A stretch of 64,000 bases of DNA from Actinacidiphila rubida (GCF_900110255.1 NZ_FODD01000002.1:310001-374000); one strand, 5' to 3'; counted from the first letter of the stretch, positions 52,201-61,101 are shown. The notes: generated from the sequence alone by a model not told the origin. Program-made: numbers and translations.

Positions 52201-53237
52201 TCATCCTCACCGGTGCCCCCGGCACGCCCGTCCAGGCCGTGCCCCTGAACGGCCTGACCCACCGGAACGCCGTCGCGCAGGCGGACCGCCTGCAGGCCGC
52301 GGTGCACGCCACGTCCGACCACCGGCTCGCCCCGCACGCGCGTGCCGCGGCCCAGCAGGAGATCCTCTCCGTCCTGGCCTGGCTGTGGGACACCGTCGCC
52401 GAACCCGTGCTGACGCGGCTCGGCCGGACCGCCGCTCCCCGCCCCGGTGCGCCCTGGCCGCGGCTGTGGTGGTGCCCCGTCGGGGTGCTGTCCGCGTTCC
52501 CCCTGCACGCCGCCGGACACCACGCGGACGCGGCGACCCGGCCCGGCGGACCGCGCACCGTGTTCGACCGCGTCGTCTCCTCGTACGCGACCACCGTGCG
52601 CGCCCTCGGTCACGCCCGCGGCCGCCGCGCCGCCCCGGCGGACCGCGGAACCCTGATCGTCCCCGCCGCGGACATCCCCGGCACCGCCTTCCTGCCCGGG
52701 GTCCTGGCCGAGGCGCAAGCCCTCACCGACCTCGTCCCGGACGCGAACCTGCTGTCCGCCGCGACGCGCGCGACCGTCCTGAGCGCGCTGCCCGGTCACC
52801 GGATCGCCCACTTCTCCTGTCACGGGTACGCCGACTGGAACGACCCGTCACAGAGCCGACTGGTGCTGCGCGACCACGCCACGACCCCGCTGACCCTCGC
52901 CGACGTCACGGCTCTCGACCTGACCGCCGACCTGGCCTACCTGTCCGCCTGCGACACGAGCGTCGCTGCTCCCCGTCTCGTCGACGAGTCCCTCCACATC
53001 ACCGGCGCCTTCCACCTGGCCGGATACCAGCGGGTCGTCGGCACGCTGTGGCCCGTCGACGACCGGACCGCCGCCCGGCTCGCCACCGACTTCTACGGCC
53101 GTCTCACCAGCGGTGGCAGCGCCCCGGCGCGAACCCACACCAGCGCCCACGCTCTGCACCACGCGACCACCCGCCTGCGCGACCGCTATCCCCACGCGCC
53201 CAGCCTGTGGGCCGCGTACACCCACACGGGCTGCTGA
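49221..53237 (+). CDS. TPR-CHAT caspase-like protein
   Basis: Protein of 1338 residues from the ATG at 49221, with GGGGAGGA 8 bases upstream. Residues about 135-830 hold 14 TPR-like units of about 48 residues, each with a core such as 'YLNNLGLALQ' and 'EAVRVSRQAV'. After a helical linker (about 840-1030), the last 300 residues are a CHAT domain: the catalytic histidine is in 'IAHFSCHGYADW' (His1201) and the cysteine is in 'LAYLSACDTSVAA' (Cys1244), followed by 'DESLHITGAFHLAGYQRVV' and 'GTLWPVDDRTA'. CHAT proteases are caspase relatives; bacterial ones act in conflict systems, for example the Csx29 and gasdermin-cleaving cases. The substrate here is unknown. Confidence 0.9.
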   Translation: MPDREAALAALQQHLDRAAGDPAHLLGAAAMDAAHALEGAADAAHDVAAAHALGWYHWVRHLVLPQGIDRDDLAAAVPLLALVHRTYPQSTPEQLRGLLARMAADSPEPEEDDSAAAALHGRVLDLMRAHARTQQGELLEEAIAAMRTLLSMLPEDHPARAAILNSLGSSLREQVERGGGEELLEEAVEAGREAVASRPAEDADRALYLNSLGTTLRLRFARGGGMALLEEAVEVGRRAVSAPLHGGAYPAMCLSSLATSLGLMFTRGGDVALLEEAVDAGRRAVALTPDDRPERGGRLGSLALDLRVLFTHVGDVALLEEAVDTGRQAVTLTADDDPDRADWLSGLGSALHLLCDRADDDLRLREEAVQVGRQAMLLTPDDHPGRAARLTNLGIDLRALFERNGDVGVLAEAVRAGREALALTPGDTPDSAEHLNPLGVSLRLLSERGGGAGMLDEAVEVGRRAVAATPDGRSDLAMYLNNLGAALQAVFGRRNDTDALREAVRTCRRAVEVARDDDPHHAMYLSNLGLALLALSESTGEVEALEEALRVSRRAVADTPDDHPNHVVYLGNLGLALQEEFERFGETAALREAVRIGRHVVAATPGDHPTRAASLSNLANALRALFERDREQAALEEAVRVSRQAVATVPDGHPHLPAILNSLRNALQRLFELTDEMAALEESVEVGRQAVAATPGDHPDRVMYLNNLGLALQETGVRTHQVSVLEDAVRTGREAVDGTAGNTPARAMYLNHLGNALRLLSEQSGGTHRADLAAQACACFREAADTVTGETVSRIRAYRSFAILVSGPGAAQAALKAVEDAIDLVDTLAPGSLARADREYRLSRLWGLAGEAAAAALGAGRPARAVELLERTRGILAAETLGIRGRDTVRLREHAPHLADELDRLRTRLDGLDRPRSFLAQESATTEARVAADRTLADDRRAAHAAWQDLLARIRGLPEFTDFFRPPAIDRLAQDTPDGPVVFVTTSPNRCDALILTGAPGTPVQAVPLNGLTHRNAVAQADRLQAAVHATSDHRLAPHARAAAQQEILSVLAWLWDTVAEPVLTRLGRTAAPRPGAPWPRLWWCPVGVLSAFPLHAAGHHADAATRPGGPRTVFDRVVSSYATTVRALGHARGRRAAPADRGTLIVPAADIPGTAFLPGVLAEAQALTDLVPDANLLSAATRATVLSALPGHRIAHFSCHGYADWNDPSQSRLVLRDHATTPLTLADVTALDLTADLAYLSACDTSVAAPRLVDESLHITGAFHLAGYQRVVGTLWPVDDRTAARLATDFYGRLTSGGSAPARTHTSAHALHHATTRLRDRYPHAPSLWAAYTHTGC

Positions 53238-53303
53238 TCCGCCGGGTCCCGCGCCGACGCTGAACGGGCCCGCCACCGGACGGGCACGACGCCGGACGGG
53301 CCC

Positions 53304-53348
53304 GACGCGGGCGGTGCCGACACGGGCGGTGCCGACGCGGGCGGTGCC
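53304..53348. repeat. 15-bp tandem repeat x3 between the CHAT and Sel1 genes
   Basis: Three copies of GACGCGGGCGGTGCC, the middle one with a single change (GACACGG). They lie in the 113-bp convergent gap just before the Sel1 gene stop. Each unit is strongly GC and could form stacked structures that slow transcription. Confidence 0.9.
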
Positions 53349-53350
53349 GC

Positions 53351-54841
53351 TCAGCCTCCGCTCAGCGTGCGCAGCACCGCGGCGAGATGTTCCAGCGCGT
53401 CGGGGACGCCGGCCTCGACGGCCTTCCGGCACCACCGCTCGCCCTCGGCCACCTCCCCGTCCATGGCGAGACCGAGGCCCAGGACTTCCATCGACTGCCC
53501 GTTGCCGGCCTCCGCTCCCCGGCGCCACCACTGTTTCGCCTGTGCCTCGTCGTCGCGCCGCGAGGCCGTCATCCCCGCGAGGTACATCGCCGTGGCGTCC
53601 CCGGCCTCGGCCGCCTCCTCGAACCACCGCGCGGCCTCGGCCTGTTCGCCCTGCTTGGACAGCCGGATACCCAGCGCGACCATGGCCAGGACGTCACCGG
53701 CCCCGGCCGCGCGCTGCAGCCAGCGCGTCGCCTCGGCAGCCTCCCCGCGCTTCTCCAGGAGATGGGAGATCCTCGTCATCGCGCCGGCGAGCCCGGCGGC
53801 CGCCGCCCTCCGATACCAGACCTCGGCTTCGGCGAACTCTCCACGTCCCTCCAGCAGCCGGCCCAGCAGCTCCATCGCGGGCGGCTCCTCGACGGCCCGC
53901 CGGTACCACTGCTCCGCCTCCGCCAGGCGCCCGTTCTCGTTGAGCAGCATGCCGAGCATGAGCATCGACCGGACGTGCCCCGCGTCGGAGGCCTTGCGGT
54001 ACCACTGCTCCGCTCCGGCCGCGTCGCCCCGACGTTCGAGCAACGAGCCCAGGCTGAACATGGAGTTGACCGTCTCGGTGGCCTCGGCGGCCACCCGGTA
54101 GAAGCGTTCCGCCTCGGCGGCCTCCCCGCGGCCCTCCAGCAGGAGACCCAGACGGATCAGGACGGTGGACAGCAGTTCGGGAAAGCCCGGATCGTAGGGC
54201 GCCCCGGTGATGACGCCGGCGGCCCTGCGCAACCACCGCTCCCCGTCGGCCTCCTCGCCGCGCGTGGCCGCGAGCCGCGCGATCTCGTTCATGGCGTGGG
54301 CCTGTACCAACGGACTCACGCCCGCTTCGGCCGCCTCGCGGTACCACGCCTCCGCGCTGTCGACGTCTTCCTGCTCCTCGAGCAGGGCTCCGCCCCTGAG
54401 CACCGCCACGGCGTCGCCGCGGTCCGTCCCTTCCCGGTACCACCGCTGGGCGCCGGCGAGGTCGCCGCGTGCCTCCAGCACAGCGCCCACGGACCCGAAC
54501 GCGGGGGCGTAGCCGGCGTCGGCGGCACGCCGGTGCCACTCCTCGGCCTCGGCGGGTTTCCCGCGTTCGCGCAGCATGTCGCCCAGCCGGTCCATCCACT
54601 CGGGATCGCCGGCCGCCGCGGCGTTCCGGTAGCAGAGCTCCGCCTGGTCCCGCTCTCCCCGCTGGAAGAGCAGCCACCCGACGTGGCCGATCCCCGGGGC
54701 ATGCCCCGCCGCGGCGGCCTTGCGGAACCACACCTCGGCCTCGGCCACGTCGCCGCCGTCCCTGAGCAGGATGCCCAGCCCGACCATCGCTTCCGGGTCA
54801 CCGGCCCGGGCGGCCTCACGGTACTGCTGCTCGGTCTCCAT
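53351..54841 (-). CDS. Sel1-like/TPR repeat protein
   Basis: Protein of 496 residues from the ATG at 54841, with GGGGGAG upstream. It is made almost wholly of about 13 Sel1-like repeats of 36 residues, for example 'YRNAAAAGDPEWMDRLGDML' and 'YRKASDAGHVRSMLMLGMLL'. There is no signal peptide, no membrane segment and no other domain. Sel1 proteins are scaffolds for protein-protein contacts, often in signalling or conflict systems. It faces the TPR-CHAT gene tail to tail. Partner unknown. Confidence 0.88.
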   Translation of the reverse strand: METEQQYREAARAGDPEAMVGLGILLRDGGDVAEAEVWFRKAAAAGHAPGIGHVGWLLFQRGERDQAELCYRNAAAAGDPEWMDRLGDMLRERGKPAEAEEWHRRAADAGYAPAFGSVGAVLEARGDLAGAQRWYREGTDRGDAVAVLRGGALLEEQEDVDSAEAWYREAAEAGVSPLVQAHAMNEIARLAATRGEEADGERWLRRAAGVITGAPYDPGFPELLSTVLIRLGLLLEGRGEAAEAERFYRVAAEATETVNSMFSLGSLLERRGDAAGAEQWYRKASDAGHVRSMLMLGMLLNENGRLAEAEQWYRRAVEEPPAMELLGRLLEGRGEFAEAEVWYRRAAAAGLAGAMTRISHLLEKRGEAAEATRWLQRAAGAGDVLAMVALGIRLSKQGEQAEAARWFEEAAEAGDATAMYLAGMTASRRDDEAQAKQWWRRGAEAGNGQSMEVLGLGLAMDGEVAEGERWCRKAVEAGVPDALEHLAAVLRTLSGG

Positions 54842-55038
54842 CTCTCCCCCGTCTCCCAGCGCCACCTGAAGACCAACTGCCCCAGTCCTCCCACGGATTG
54901 TCCTCCGCCTCTGCGGGACGGAGAAGGGGAACGCGGTGATCGGGAACGGTGGCGCCGGCGTCTCCGCCGGGGTTCTCGCCGGGGCTTCCGCCGAGGTTTT
55001 CGCCGACCTCGCCGGGCGGCGGGTCCGAGCCGTCCGGG

Positions 55039-55506
55039 CTAGAAGGCATCGCGACCGAGGTCGCGCCTCATGGCGATGCGCAGTTCGGCGAGCAGGACGT
55101 CCCACCGCTCCCGTGTCTCGACGTAGCTTTGATCCGTGGCGACCGCGCCGGCCTCCACCTCGTTCCTCAGATCCCGCAGCGCCCTGAAGGCCGCGGTCGA
55201 CGCTTCGACGACGTCCTTGGGCGCCACCACCGCGACCTGGTACCGCAGTTCGTAGGCGTTCCCCTCGCGGAAGGACTCGACAGCGCTCTGCGCCCGCTCC
55301 CCCGGCGGCACGGCCATCCTCGCGGCGATGCGCAGGGTGTTCCTCGTGCGGGCGAGGGCCGCCAGGTAATCCCCGTACAGCTTCTGCCTGTTGGCCCGAT
55401 CGGCGTCCGTGCGCCCGCGGGCGGCCCGCAGGTGGTCCGCGGCCAGGGTGGTCGCGATCCCGATGACGGCGCCCAGCGCCGTGCCGGTCAGTGGCCCCCA
55501 GTCCAT
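55039..55506 (-). CDS. Small membrane-anchored helical protein
   Basis: Protein of 155 residues. Residues 5-22 ('PLTGTALGAVIGIATTLAAD') form a single membrane segment; the remainder is helical and charged, with heptad-like spacing ('QKLYGDYLAALARTRNTLRI', 'FRALRDLRNEVEAGAV'), so it may form a coiled coil in the cytoplasm. The family is not recognised; similar proteins occur singly in streptomycetes. The ribosome binding site is weak (AGGATC). It lies between the Sel1 gene and the small plus-strand gene. Confidence 0.7.
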   Translation of the reverse strand: MDWGPLTGTALGAVIGIATTLAADHLRAARGRTDADRANRQKLYGDYLAALARTRNTLRIAARMAVPPGERAQSAVESFREGNAYELRYQVAVVAPKDVVEASTAAFRALRDLRNEVEAGAVATDQSYVETRERWDVLLAELRIAMRRDLGRDAF

Positions 55507-55651
55507 ACGCTGATCCTAGGGACCACTCCCCTCCCGCGCGCCCACCCCCTCGCGTTGTGGGGATCGGCCGGCGTCCGACGGTGAGTCGGCGCGGTGGCAG
55601 CGGGCATACGGGGAAGGGTGGATCGAAGGTGATCAACCCCAGGAGGTAGAC

Positions 55652-55960
55652 GTGGCCACGTTCGTCATCGCGATTCCCGGTACGTTCACCAACGGCATCT
55701 CCGGCTCGTCGCGCGGCGCGCTGCGGCGCGAGTTGGCGCCGCGGCACACGGACCTGAGCGAGAGCGAGGGGCTCGACCTGCTCACCGTCCTCGAGGACGA
55801 CACGTTCTCGGTCCGTCTCGAGGTCGAAGCGCCTGACCGGTACGAGGCCAAGCTCAGGGCCACGAGTCTGGTGTCCCACGCGCTGCGGGAGGCGGGCATC
55901 CCCGAGGACGAGGCGCCGCTCGGGCCGCCGGCCGTCACGGGCATGGAGGGCGAGGCCTGA
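55652..55960 (+). CDS. Hypothetical protein
   Basis: Protein of 102 residues from a GTG with a perfect AGGAGGT 4 bases upstream, so it is well translated. The N-terminus 'ATFVIAIPGTFTNGISGSSR' is strand-turn-like and the rest mixes charged helix and strand ('DTFSVRLEVEAPDRYEAKLR'). There is no membrane segment or known motif. No family recognised. It is monocistronic-looking, in a region of small orphan genes. Confidence 0.75.
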   Translation: MATFVIAIPGTFTNGISGSSRGALRRELAPRHTDLSESEGLDLLTVLEDDTFSVRLEVEAPDRYEAKLRATSLVSHALREAGIPEDEAPLGPPAVTGMEGEA

Positions 55961-56042
55961 GCCGCGGAGGGAAGTGAGCCGTGCGGTGGTGCGCGGGCCC
56001 GGTCGCCCGCGCACCACCGCACGGCTCATCGGCCCGCGGCCG

Positions 56043-56216
56043 TCACCCCCTGACGATGGCCACGACGAGCACCAGGAGTGCCGCGAGGACCACGAGCGCG
56101 AGGAACCGCACGCCCCGGACGCGTGCGGCGGACGGCCGGCTCTCGTCCTCCAGGCTCGGTATCGGGGTGCTGTCCCCGTGCGACGCCGCGTCAGGAAGGG
56201 ATTCTCGTGTGGGCAT
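56043..56216 (-). CDS. Small single-span membrane protein
   Basis: A 57-residue frame with ATG at 56216 and GAGGAGG 8 bases upstream, an excellent start. The N-terminal half is polar and acidic ('PIPSLEDESRPSAARVRGVR') and the C-terminal half is one membrane helix ('FLALVVLAALLVLVVAIV') ending in Arg-Gly. The coding phase and clean stop support a real small gene. No function is known. It is close to the toxin/immunity operon and in the same direction, but 242 bases past the immunity stop. The 56217-56457 gap has no other gene. Confidence 0.7.
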   Translation of the reverse strand: MPTRESLPDAASHGDSTPIPSLEDESRPSAARVRGVRFLALVVLAALLVLVVAIVRG

Positions 56217-56457
56217 GGCGTGGTCCTCCTCGGCCGCCCGGTCGGGCCGGGCTCGACGATCTGTGGCCTCTCGCCTTGCCGCGTGCCGCCGGACGAAACG
56301 GCGAAGCCGGGGTGCCGTTCACTCGTGGACGGGCTCCCCGGCGCTCGGAGGCCTCGTCCGACGGGCGGACAGCCTGACCCGACAGCGCGGCGTCCTGACC
56401 GGCGACCGGCCTCCGACCCCGGGCCGGGACGGCCGGGACCAGGGGGCGAGCGCCGTG

Positions 56458-56997
56458 TCAGCGCGGGTAGGGCTGGAACGTGTGCTCGGGCGGGGTGAGT
56501 TCGGAGGACAGGATCGTGGAGTCGATCTCCCCGGACAGCAGAGCAGCGAGGAAGGCCGTCGCGGTGAGCGGGTAGGTCTCCCATTCGGTGAGGTCGTCGA
56601 TGAAGACCATGACCGGCCAGTCCTCCGGCGACGTCCCCGGGCGCACCAGCCACGTGAGGTCACCCGCGTCCTTGGTGTCGGCCCACACCACGAGCGTGGT
56701 CCCGGCTTCCCGGGTGACCTCCTCGGGCCACTCCTCGTGCATGTCCCAGCGGTCCTCGAGTTCCTCGGTGTAGCCGTCGTTGCGGGTGATCAGCCCCTGT
56801 CCCGCGCGGGTGTCCTCGGGGACCATCAGCGAGATGTGCCGGTCGATCCGGCCGTGCCCGTAAGTGTCGGCCAACTCCTTGTAGTCGGCCGGCAGCGGAT
56901 GCCCGAGGCGTCGCTCGACGTCGGCCCAGTCGGTCGCCAGCGGCGCGTCGGCCGGCGGGGGGACCAGCCGGAGCAGCTGTGCGAGCGGGGTGGTCAT
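56458..56997 (-). CDS. SUKH (SMI1/KNR4) immunity protein of the RHS toxin
   Basis: Protein of 179 residues from the ATG at 56997; AAGGA lies about 10 bases upstream. The SUKH motif 'VERRLGHPLPADYKELADTY' is followed by 'GHGRIDRHISLMVP' and 'WADTKDAGDLTWLV', the usual order. SUKH proteins neutralise toxins by direct binding and are most often paired with nucleases. This one begins 114 bases after an RHS toxin gene with a nuclease end, in the same direction, so it is very probably its immunity partner. The solitary SUKH gene near 16 kb is a distant relative. Confidence 0.88.
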   Translation of the reverse strand: MTTPLAQLLRLVPPPADAPLATDWADVERRLGHPLPADYKELADTYGHGRIDRHISLMVPEDTRAGQGLITRNDGYTEELEDRWDMHEEWPEEVTREAGTTLVVWADTKDAGDLTWLVRPGTSPEDWPVMVFIDDLTEWETYPLTATAFLAALLSGEIDSTILSSELTPPEHTFQPYPR

Positions 56998-57111
56998 CGG
57001 GGGTCGTCCTTGCCTCGGTGAGTGTCGGGGGCGGCGCCCAGCATGGCACAGCGTCCGGATCGCGGGCCCGCGGCCCGCCACGCGGGTCGGGGCCGGGCCG
57101 GACGCGCCGCG

Positions 57112-60100
57112 TCAGTAACAGGTGTTCAGGATCGTGATGGTGTTGACGTTGGGGTTCTTGCGCCACGCGCGACGCTGCTTGGGATCCGAGCTGTGCGGGC
57201 TGAAGGCGAATCCCTGCGGGCTGGTGGCATGGATGGTCAGGCCGACGGGCCGCAGGTCGTGCTCGTTGCGGTAGACGGGGGTGACGGTGTACGTCACGAC
57301 GTGTCCGTTCTTGCCCACGGCCTTCGCGATCTGGTCCTCGTAGTAGGACATGATCGGCGAGTTGGTCACCCGGTGCATCGCGACGAAGTTCTCCGGGATG
57401 GTGTTCGACCCGCCCAGGGACGCGGCGAGAAGGTGGCCGCGGTTCATGACGTAGTTGCCGTCCCAGCCCGGCAGGCTGTCCTCGCTGATCTTCGGGCCGG
57501 TCTTCTGCCCGAGCATGTGCTGGTGGATCTCCGCGGTCATCGGGCCGGGGCGGCCATGTTCGTCCACCGGGGAGTACTGCACGTTGCCGCCCCACGTGAC
57601 GTCGGTCGGCTCGCCGTCCTTCCAGCCGGGCAGGACCCGGTACTTGGTCTCCAGCCCCAGCGGGTCGATCCACGCGAAGGGGTTCCCGACATACGTCTGG
57701 GGGTTGGGCGAGGGATCGAGACCGAGCGGGTCGGGGGTGGCGTAGCGCGCGCTCTGCGGGTCGTAGTGGCGGAAGTAGTTGAAGTACCAGCCGGTCTCGG
57801 CGTCGGCGTACTGTCCGGGGAAACGCAGCGGGCAGTCCACGGCGTCCGCGGCCGGGTCGGTGACCGGCACGCCCCACAGGGTGGTGCGCTGCTGCCACAC
57901 CAACTCGCTGGCCGGGTCGATCAGTTCGGTGGGGCGGCCGGTCATGTCGGTGACGATGGCGTGAAAGCGGGCGCCGGTGCCCGCGGGGTCGTCCTGGTCG
58001 AGCTGGGCGAGCGGCCGGTAGGTGCCGGGCAGGTACTCCCAGGTGGTCGTGCGGCCTCCGGACGCGGCCTGCTCGGCGAGCTGCGTGCCGGCCCAGACGA
58101 AGCCGACCTCGTCGCTCACGCTGCCGTCCGCGGCGTGGCGCCGTTTGGCGATCCGGCGGCCTGCGGGGTCGTAGAGGTACGTCCAGCGGGTGCCGTCCGG
58201 GGTGACGGTGGCGGTCAGCTGGTCGTGCGCGTTCCAGTCGTAGGTCTGGATCCGGCGCTGCCCGTTGAGCAGCCGCAGGACGCTGCGCACGACGCGGCCC
58301 TGCGCGTCGTACTCGTAGCGGGTGCGCCCGGCCCGCTGCAGCCTGCCGTCGGCGATCTCCCGTGCGGCATCCTCGGGCTGGCCGAGGGGCGTACCGGCCC
58401 GGGTGAGGTTGCCCAGCGCGTCGTAGGCGTAGTTCTCGGTCCAGCCGCGGGCCCGTACCGCGGTCACCCGACCGGCCGCGTCGAGGTCGAACGTGCGGGT
58501 GCCGGTGGTGAGTTCATGGAGTTCGGTGAGGAGGTCGTCGGCCCGGTAGTGGTAGGTGCGCTCCTGCAGCGGGGCGCCGGCGCCGGCGGGGCCCAGCAGG
58601 GTCTGGCCGGTGAGGCGACCGGTCCCGTCCCATTCCTGCGTCAGGGTCAGGCCCGGGCCCGCGGTGCGCCTGATCTCGCGGCCCAGTTCGTCGTAGCCGA
58701 ACTCGGTGCCGTGGCCGCCGAGGCTCATCGTCCGCGGCAGGCCGGCGTCGTCGTAGGTCCAGGTCGAGACGATCCCGGACGGGGTGGTCCGTGACACGGG
58801 CCGGCCGAGCACGTCGTACGACCACGTCGTGCGGCGCCCGTTGACGGTCTCGGTGAGCACGCGTCCCATCAGGTCGTGCTCGTAGCCGATCTCGGCATCG
58901 GCGTTGGCGGACCGCACCAGGTTGCCGGCCTCGTCGTAGCCGAACGCGGTGGTGCCGCCGGCGTCGGTGAAGGACACCAGGCGGCCGAGGACGTCGCGGG
59001 TGAACGTCACGCGCTCGCCGGCACCGTTGCTGCGCTCGCTGAGCTGACCTGCCGCGTCGTACGCGTAACCGAGGCTGCGGCCCGTGAAGTCGGTCTCGCC
59101 GACCAGCCGGCCCGCCCCGTCGTAGCGGTAGGTCCAGCTCTGCCCCTGCGGATTGGTGACCGCGGTGAGCCGCTGCTCGGCGTCATGGGTGAAGGCGTAC
59201 GCGGCGCCGTCGGTCTCGGTGCTGCCGGAGGTCATGCCGAAATGGCCGGCGGTCTGGGACGTGGTCCGGCCGGTGGCATCCGTGTGGGAGAGCGCGTTGC
59301 CCTCGGCGTCGTAGGTCCATTCCTCGCGCCGTCCGTCTGAGCGCTCCAGCCACAGCACCTGGCCCTCGGTCGTGAGGCCGAACCGGACCGTGCCGCCGAG
59401 GGCGTCGGTGCTCTCCACGATGCGGCCGAAGGCGTCGCGCCGCGCCGTGGTCGTGCGGCCGAGCGCGTCGGTGACCGCGACCGGCAGGCCCGCGGCGTTG
59501 TGCACCAACTCCTGCCGGGCGCCCGACGGATCGGTGACCGCGACCAGGTCGCCGCCGCCGTCGTACGTGTACTCCGTCCTGGCGCCCGTCGGGTCGGTCG
59601 TGGCGAGGACGTTGCCGGGCTCGTCGTACTCGGTACGCCAGACGCGCCCGACGGGATCGGTCATCTCCACCGGCCGGCCCATCCGGTCGTAGGTGAAGAC
59701 GCCGGCGGAACCGTCGGGATAGGTGACGGAGGTGATGTTGTCGGCCGCGTCGTAGGTGTAGCGGCTGGTGCGGCCGAGCGGATCCGTCGCCGACGTGCGC
59801 AACCGGCCCTGGGCGTCCCACTCCTGCACCGTGACCGCACCGGTCGGGTCGGTGCCGCGCACCAGCCGCTGGGCCTCGTTGAACACGAAGTGGGAGGTGT
59901 TGCCCAGCGCGTCGGTGAAGGTGGTGGTGCGCGTGGCGTCGTCGTAGGCGAAGGTGTTGGACAGGATGCCGTCGCTGCCCTCGGTCCGCACCACCCGGCC
60001 CGCGGTGTCGTAGGTGTAGCCGTACCGGGTGCCGGTCCGGTCGGTCCAGCCGGTGATGCGGTGGTGGTCGTCGTACCGGAAGACCGCGGGCAGGCCTGAG

Positions 60101-61098
60101 GAGTTGACGACCTCGACGAGGTCGCCGCGCTTGTCGTAGCGGTACCGGGCGAGCACCGTCTCGGTGCCGGGGCCGTCGGTGTCGAGCAGCCGGAAGCCGG
60201 TGATGCGCGGCAGGTCGGGGTGCCGGTCGACGGCCACCCGGTAGCCGCCGTGGTGGGTGATCAGCGCGGGGGCGTCGTCCTCGCTCCAGGCGATCTCGAT
60301 CCTGCGGCCGTTGCGGTCCTCCACGCCGGTCAGCCGCAGGGTGACGACGCCCTCCAGGCCGGCCGTGGCCCGCGGGTGGTGGAACTCCAGCACCTGGCCG
60401 GTCGACGGGTCCCTCACCTGCATGGGCTCGTTGGGGACACCGCTCCACATCAGGCCCAGCTGCGGCCCGGAGCGCGGCAGCACGGCCACACCGGGGCGCG
60501 GCGGCGGGAAGTGCAGCCGCATGCCGTCGGCGGCGGCGAACACGACTCCCCCGGCGTCGAGTTGCAGTCGCTGGTCGAGGGTGGAGGCCCACGTCGGCCC
60601 GAACCACACGCCGTTGCGGTACGACGACATGTGGGTCCGTTCCAGCCGCAGCGGCAGCGCACCCGGCAGATGCACGTCCGTGACGGGCAGGAGCATGTCA
60701 CCCGATGCGGTGTCGACGGGGTCGCTCAGGCAGTGCCGGTGGTGCCCGGGGATGTCGTCACCGGGGCCGTGGTGGGAACGGAGGTCGCCGGCGCTCTTCT
60801 CGGCGTCCTTGACCGCGTCCGACGCGGCCTTGCCGCTCTTGTCCGCGCCGGCCTTGGCGGCGGCGGCCGCCCCGGTGCCGGCGGGGACGTGCGGGTCGTG
60901 GTGGGTGCCGCCGCTGCCGTGGTGGTGGCTCTTGGCCTGGTTCGCGAGGTCGTCCTCGACCTTGTCGAAGTGGTCGGCGGCGTTGTGCACGTGGTCGGCG
61001 ATGCGGTGGTGGCCGTGGCCGAGGCCCTTGGGCACCTTCTGCGCGATGTGGTCGATCATCTCGACGACCGGCTTGGCCAGCTTGTTGGCGATGCTCAC
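57112..61098 (-). CDS. RHS-repeat polymorphic toxin with C-terminal nuclease
   Basis: Protein of 1328 residues, GTG start, closely following the upstream gene (3 bases between). Residues 1-115 are a helical, His-rich leader ('HHHGSGGTHHDPHVPAGTG'). The DUF6531-like entry 'CLSDPVDTASGDMLLPVTDV' leads into some 40 RHS/YD repeats. The RHS core ends with 'DPLGLDPSPNPQTYVGNPFA' near residue 1120. The last 190 residues are the variable toxin: 'NRGHLLAASLGGSNTIPENF' has the catalytic His (His1222) and the Asn of DNA/RNA non-specific endonucleases. The RHS shell should cage the nuclease until release. The next gene downstream is a SUKH immunity protein. The likely export route is type VII secretion, given the upstream partner. 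Confidence 0.9.
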   Translation of the reverse strand: MSIANKLAKPVVEMIDHIAQKVPKGLGHGHHRIADHVHNAADHFDKVEDDLANQAKSHHHGSGGTHHDPHVPAGTGAAAAAKAGADKSGKAASDAVKDAEKSAGDLRSHHGPGDDIPGHHRHCLSDPVDTASGDMLLPVTDVHLPGALPLRLERTHMSSYRNGVWFGPTWASTLDQRLQLDAGGVVFAAADGMRLHFPPPRPGVAVLPRSGPQLGLMWSGVPNEPMQVRDPSTGQVLEFHHPRATAGLEGVVTLRLTGVEDRNGRRIEIAWSEDDAPALITHHGGYRVAVDRHPDLPRITGFRLLDTDGPGTETVLARYRYDKRGDLVEVVNSSGLPAVFRYDDHHRITGWTDRTGTRYGYTYDTAGRVVRTEGSDGILSNTFAYDDATRTTTFTDALGNTSHFVFNEAQRLVRGTDPTGAVTVQEWDAQGRLRTSATDPLGRTSRYTYDAADNITSVTYPDGSAGVFTYDRMGRPVEMTDPVGRVWRTEYDEPGNVLATTDPTGARTEYTYDGGGDLVAVTDPSGARQELVHNAAGLPVAVTDALGRTTTARRDAFGRIVESTDALGGTVRFGLTTEGQVLWLERSDGRREEWTYDAEGNALSHTDATGRTTSQTAGHFGMTSGSTETDGAAYAFTHDAEQRLTAVTNPQGQSWTYRYDGAGRLVGETDFTGRSLGYAYDAAGQLSERSNGAGERVTFTRDVLGRLVSFTDAGGTTAFGYDEAGNLVRSANADAEIGYEHDLMGRVLTETVNGRRTTWSYDVLGRPVSRTTPSGIVSTWTYDDAGLPRTMSLGGHGTEFGYDELGREIRRTAGPGLTLTQEWDGTGRLTGQTLLGPAGAGAPLQERTYHYRADDLLTELHELTTGTRTFDLDAAGRVTAVRARGWTENYAYDALGNLTRAGTPLGQPEDAAREIADGRLQRAGRTRYEYDAQGRVVRSVLRLLNGQRRIQTYDWNAHDQLTATVTPDGTRWTYLYDPAGRRIAKRRHAADGSVSDEVGFVWAGTQLAEQAASGGRTTTWEYLPGTYRPLAQLDQDDPAGTGARFHAIVTDMTGRPTELIDPASELVWQQRTTLWGVPVTDPAADAVDCPLRFPGQYADAETGWYFNYFRHYDPQSARYATPDPLGLDPSPNPQTYVGNPFAWIDPLGLETKYRVLPGWKDGEPTDVTWGGNVQYSPVDEHGRPGPMTAEIHQHMLGQKTGPKISEDSLPGWDGNYVMNRGHLLAASLGGSNTIPENFVAMHRVTNSPIMSYYEDQIAKAVGKNGHVVTYTVTPVYRNEHDLRPVGLTIHATSPQGFAFSPHSSDPKQRRAWRKNPNVNTITILNTCY

Positions 61099-61101
61099 GC
61101 G

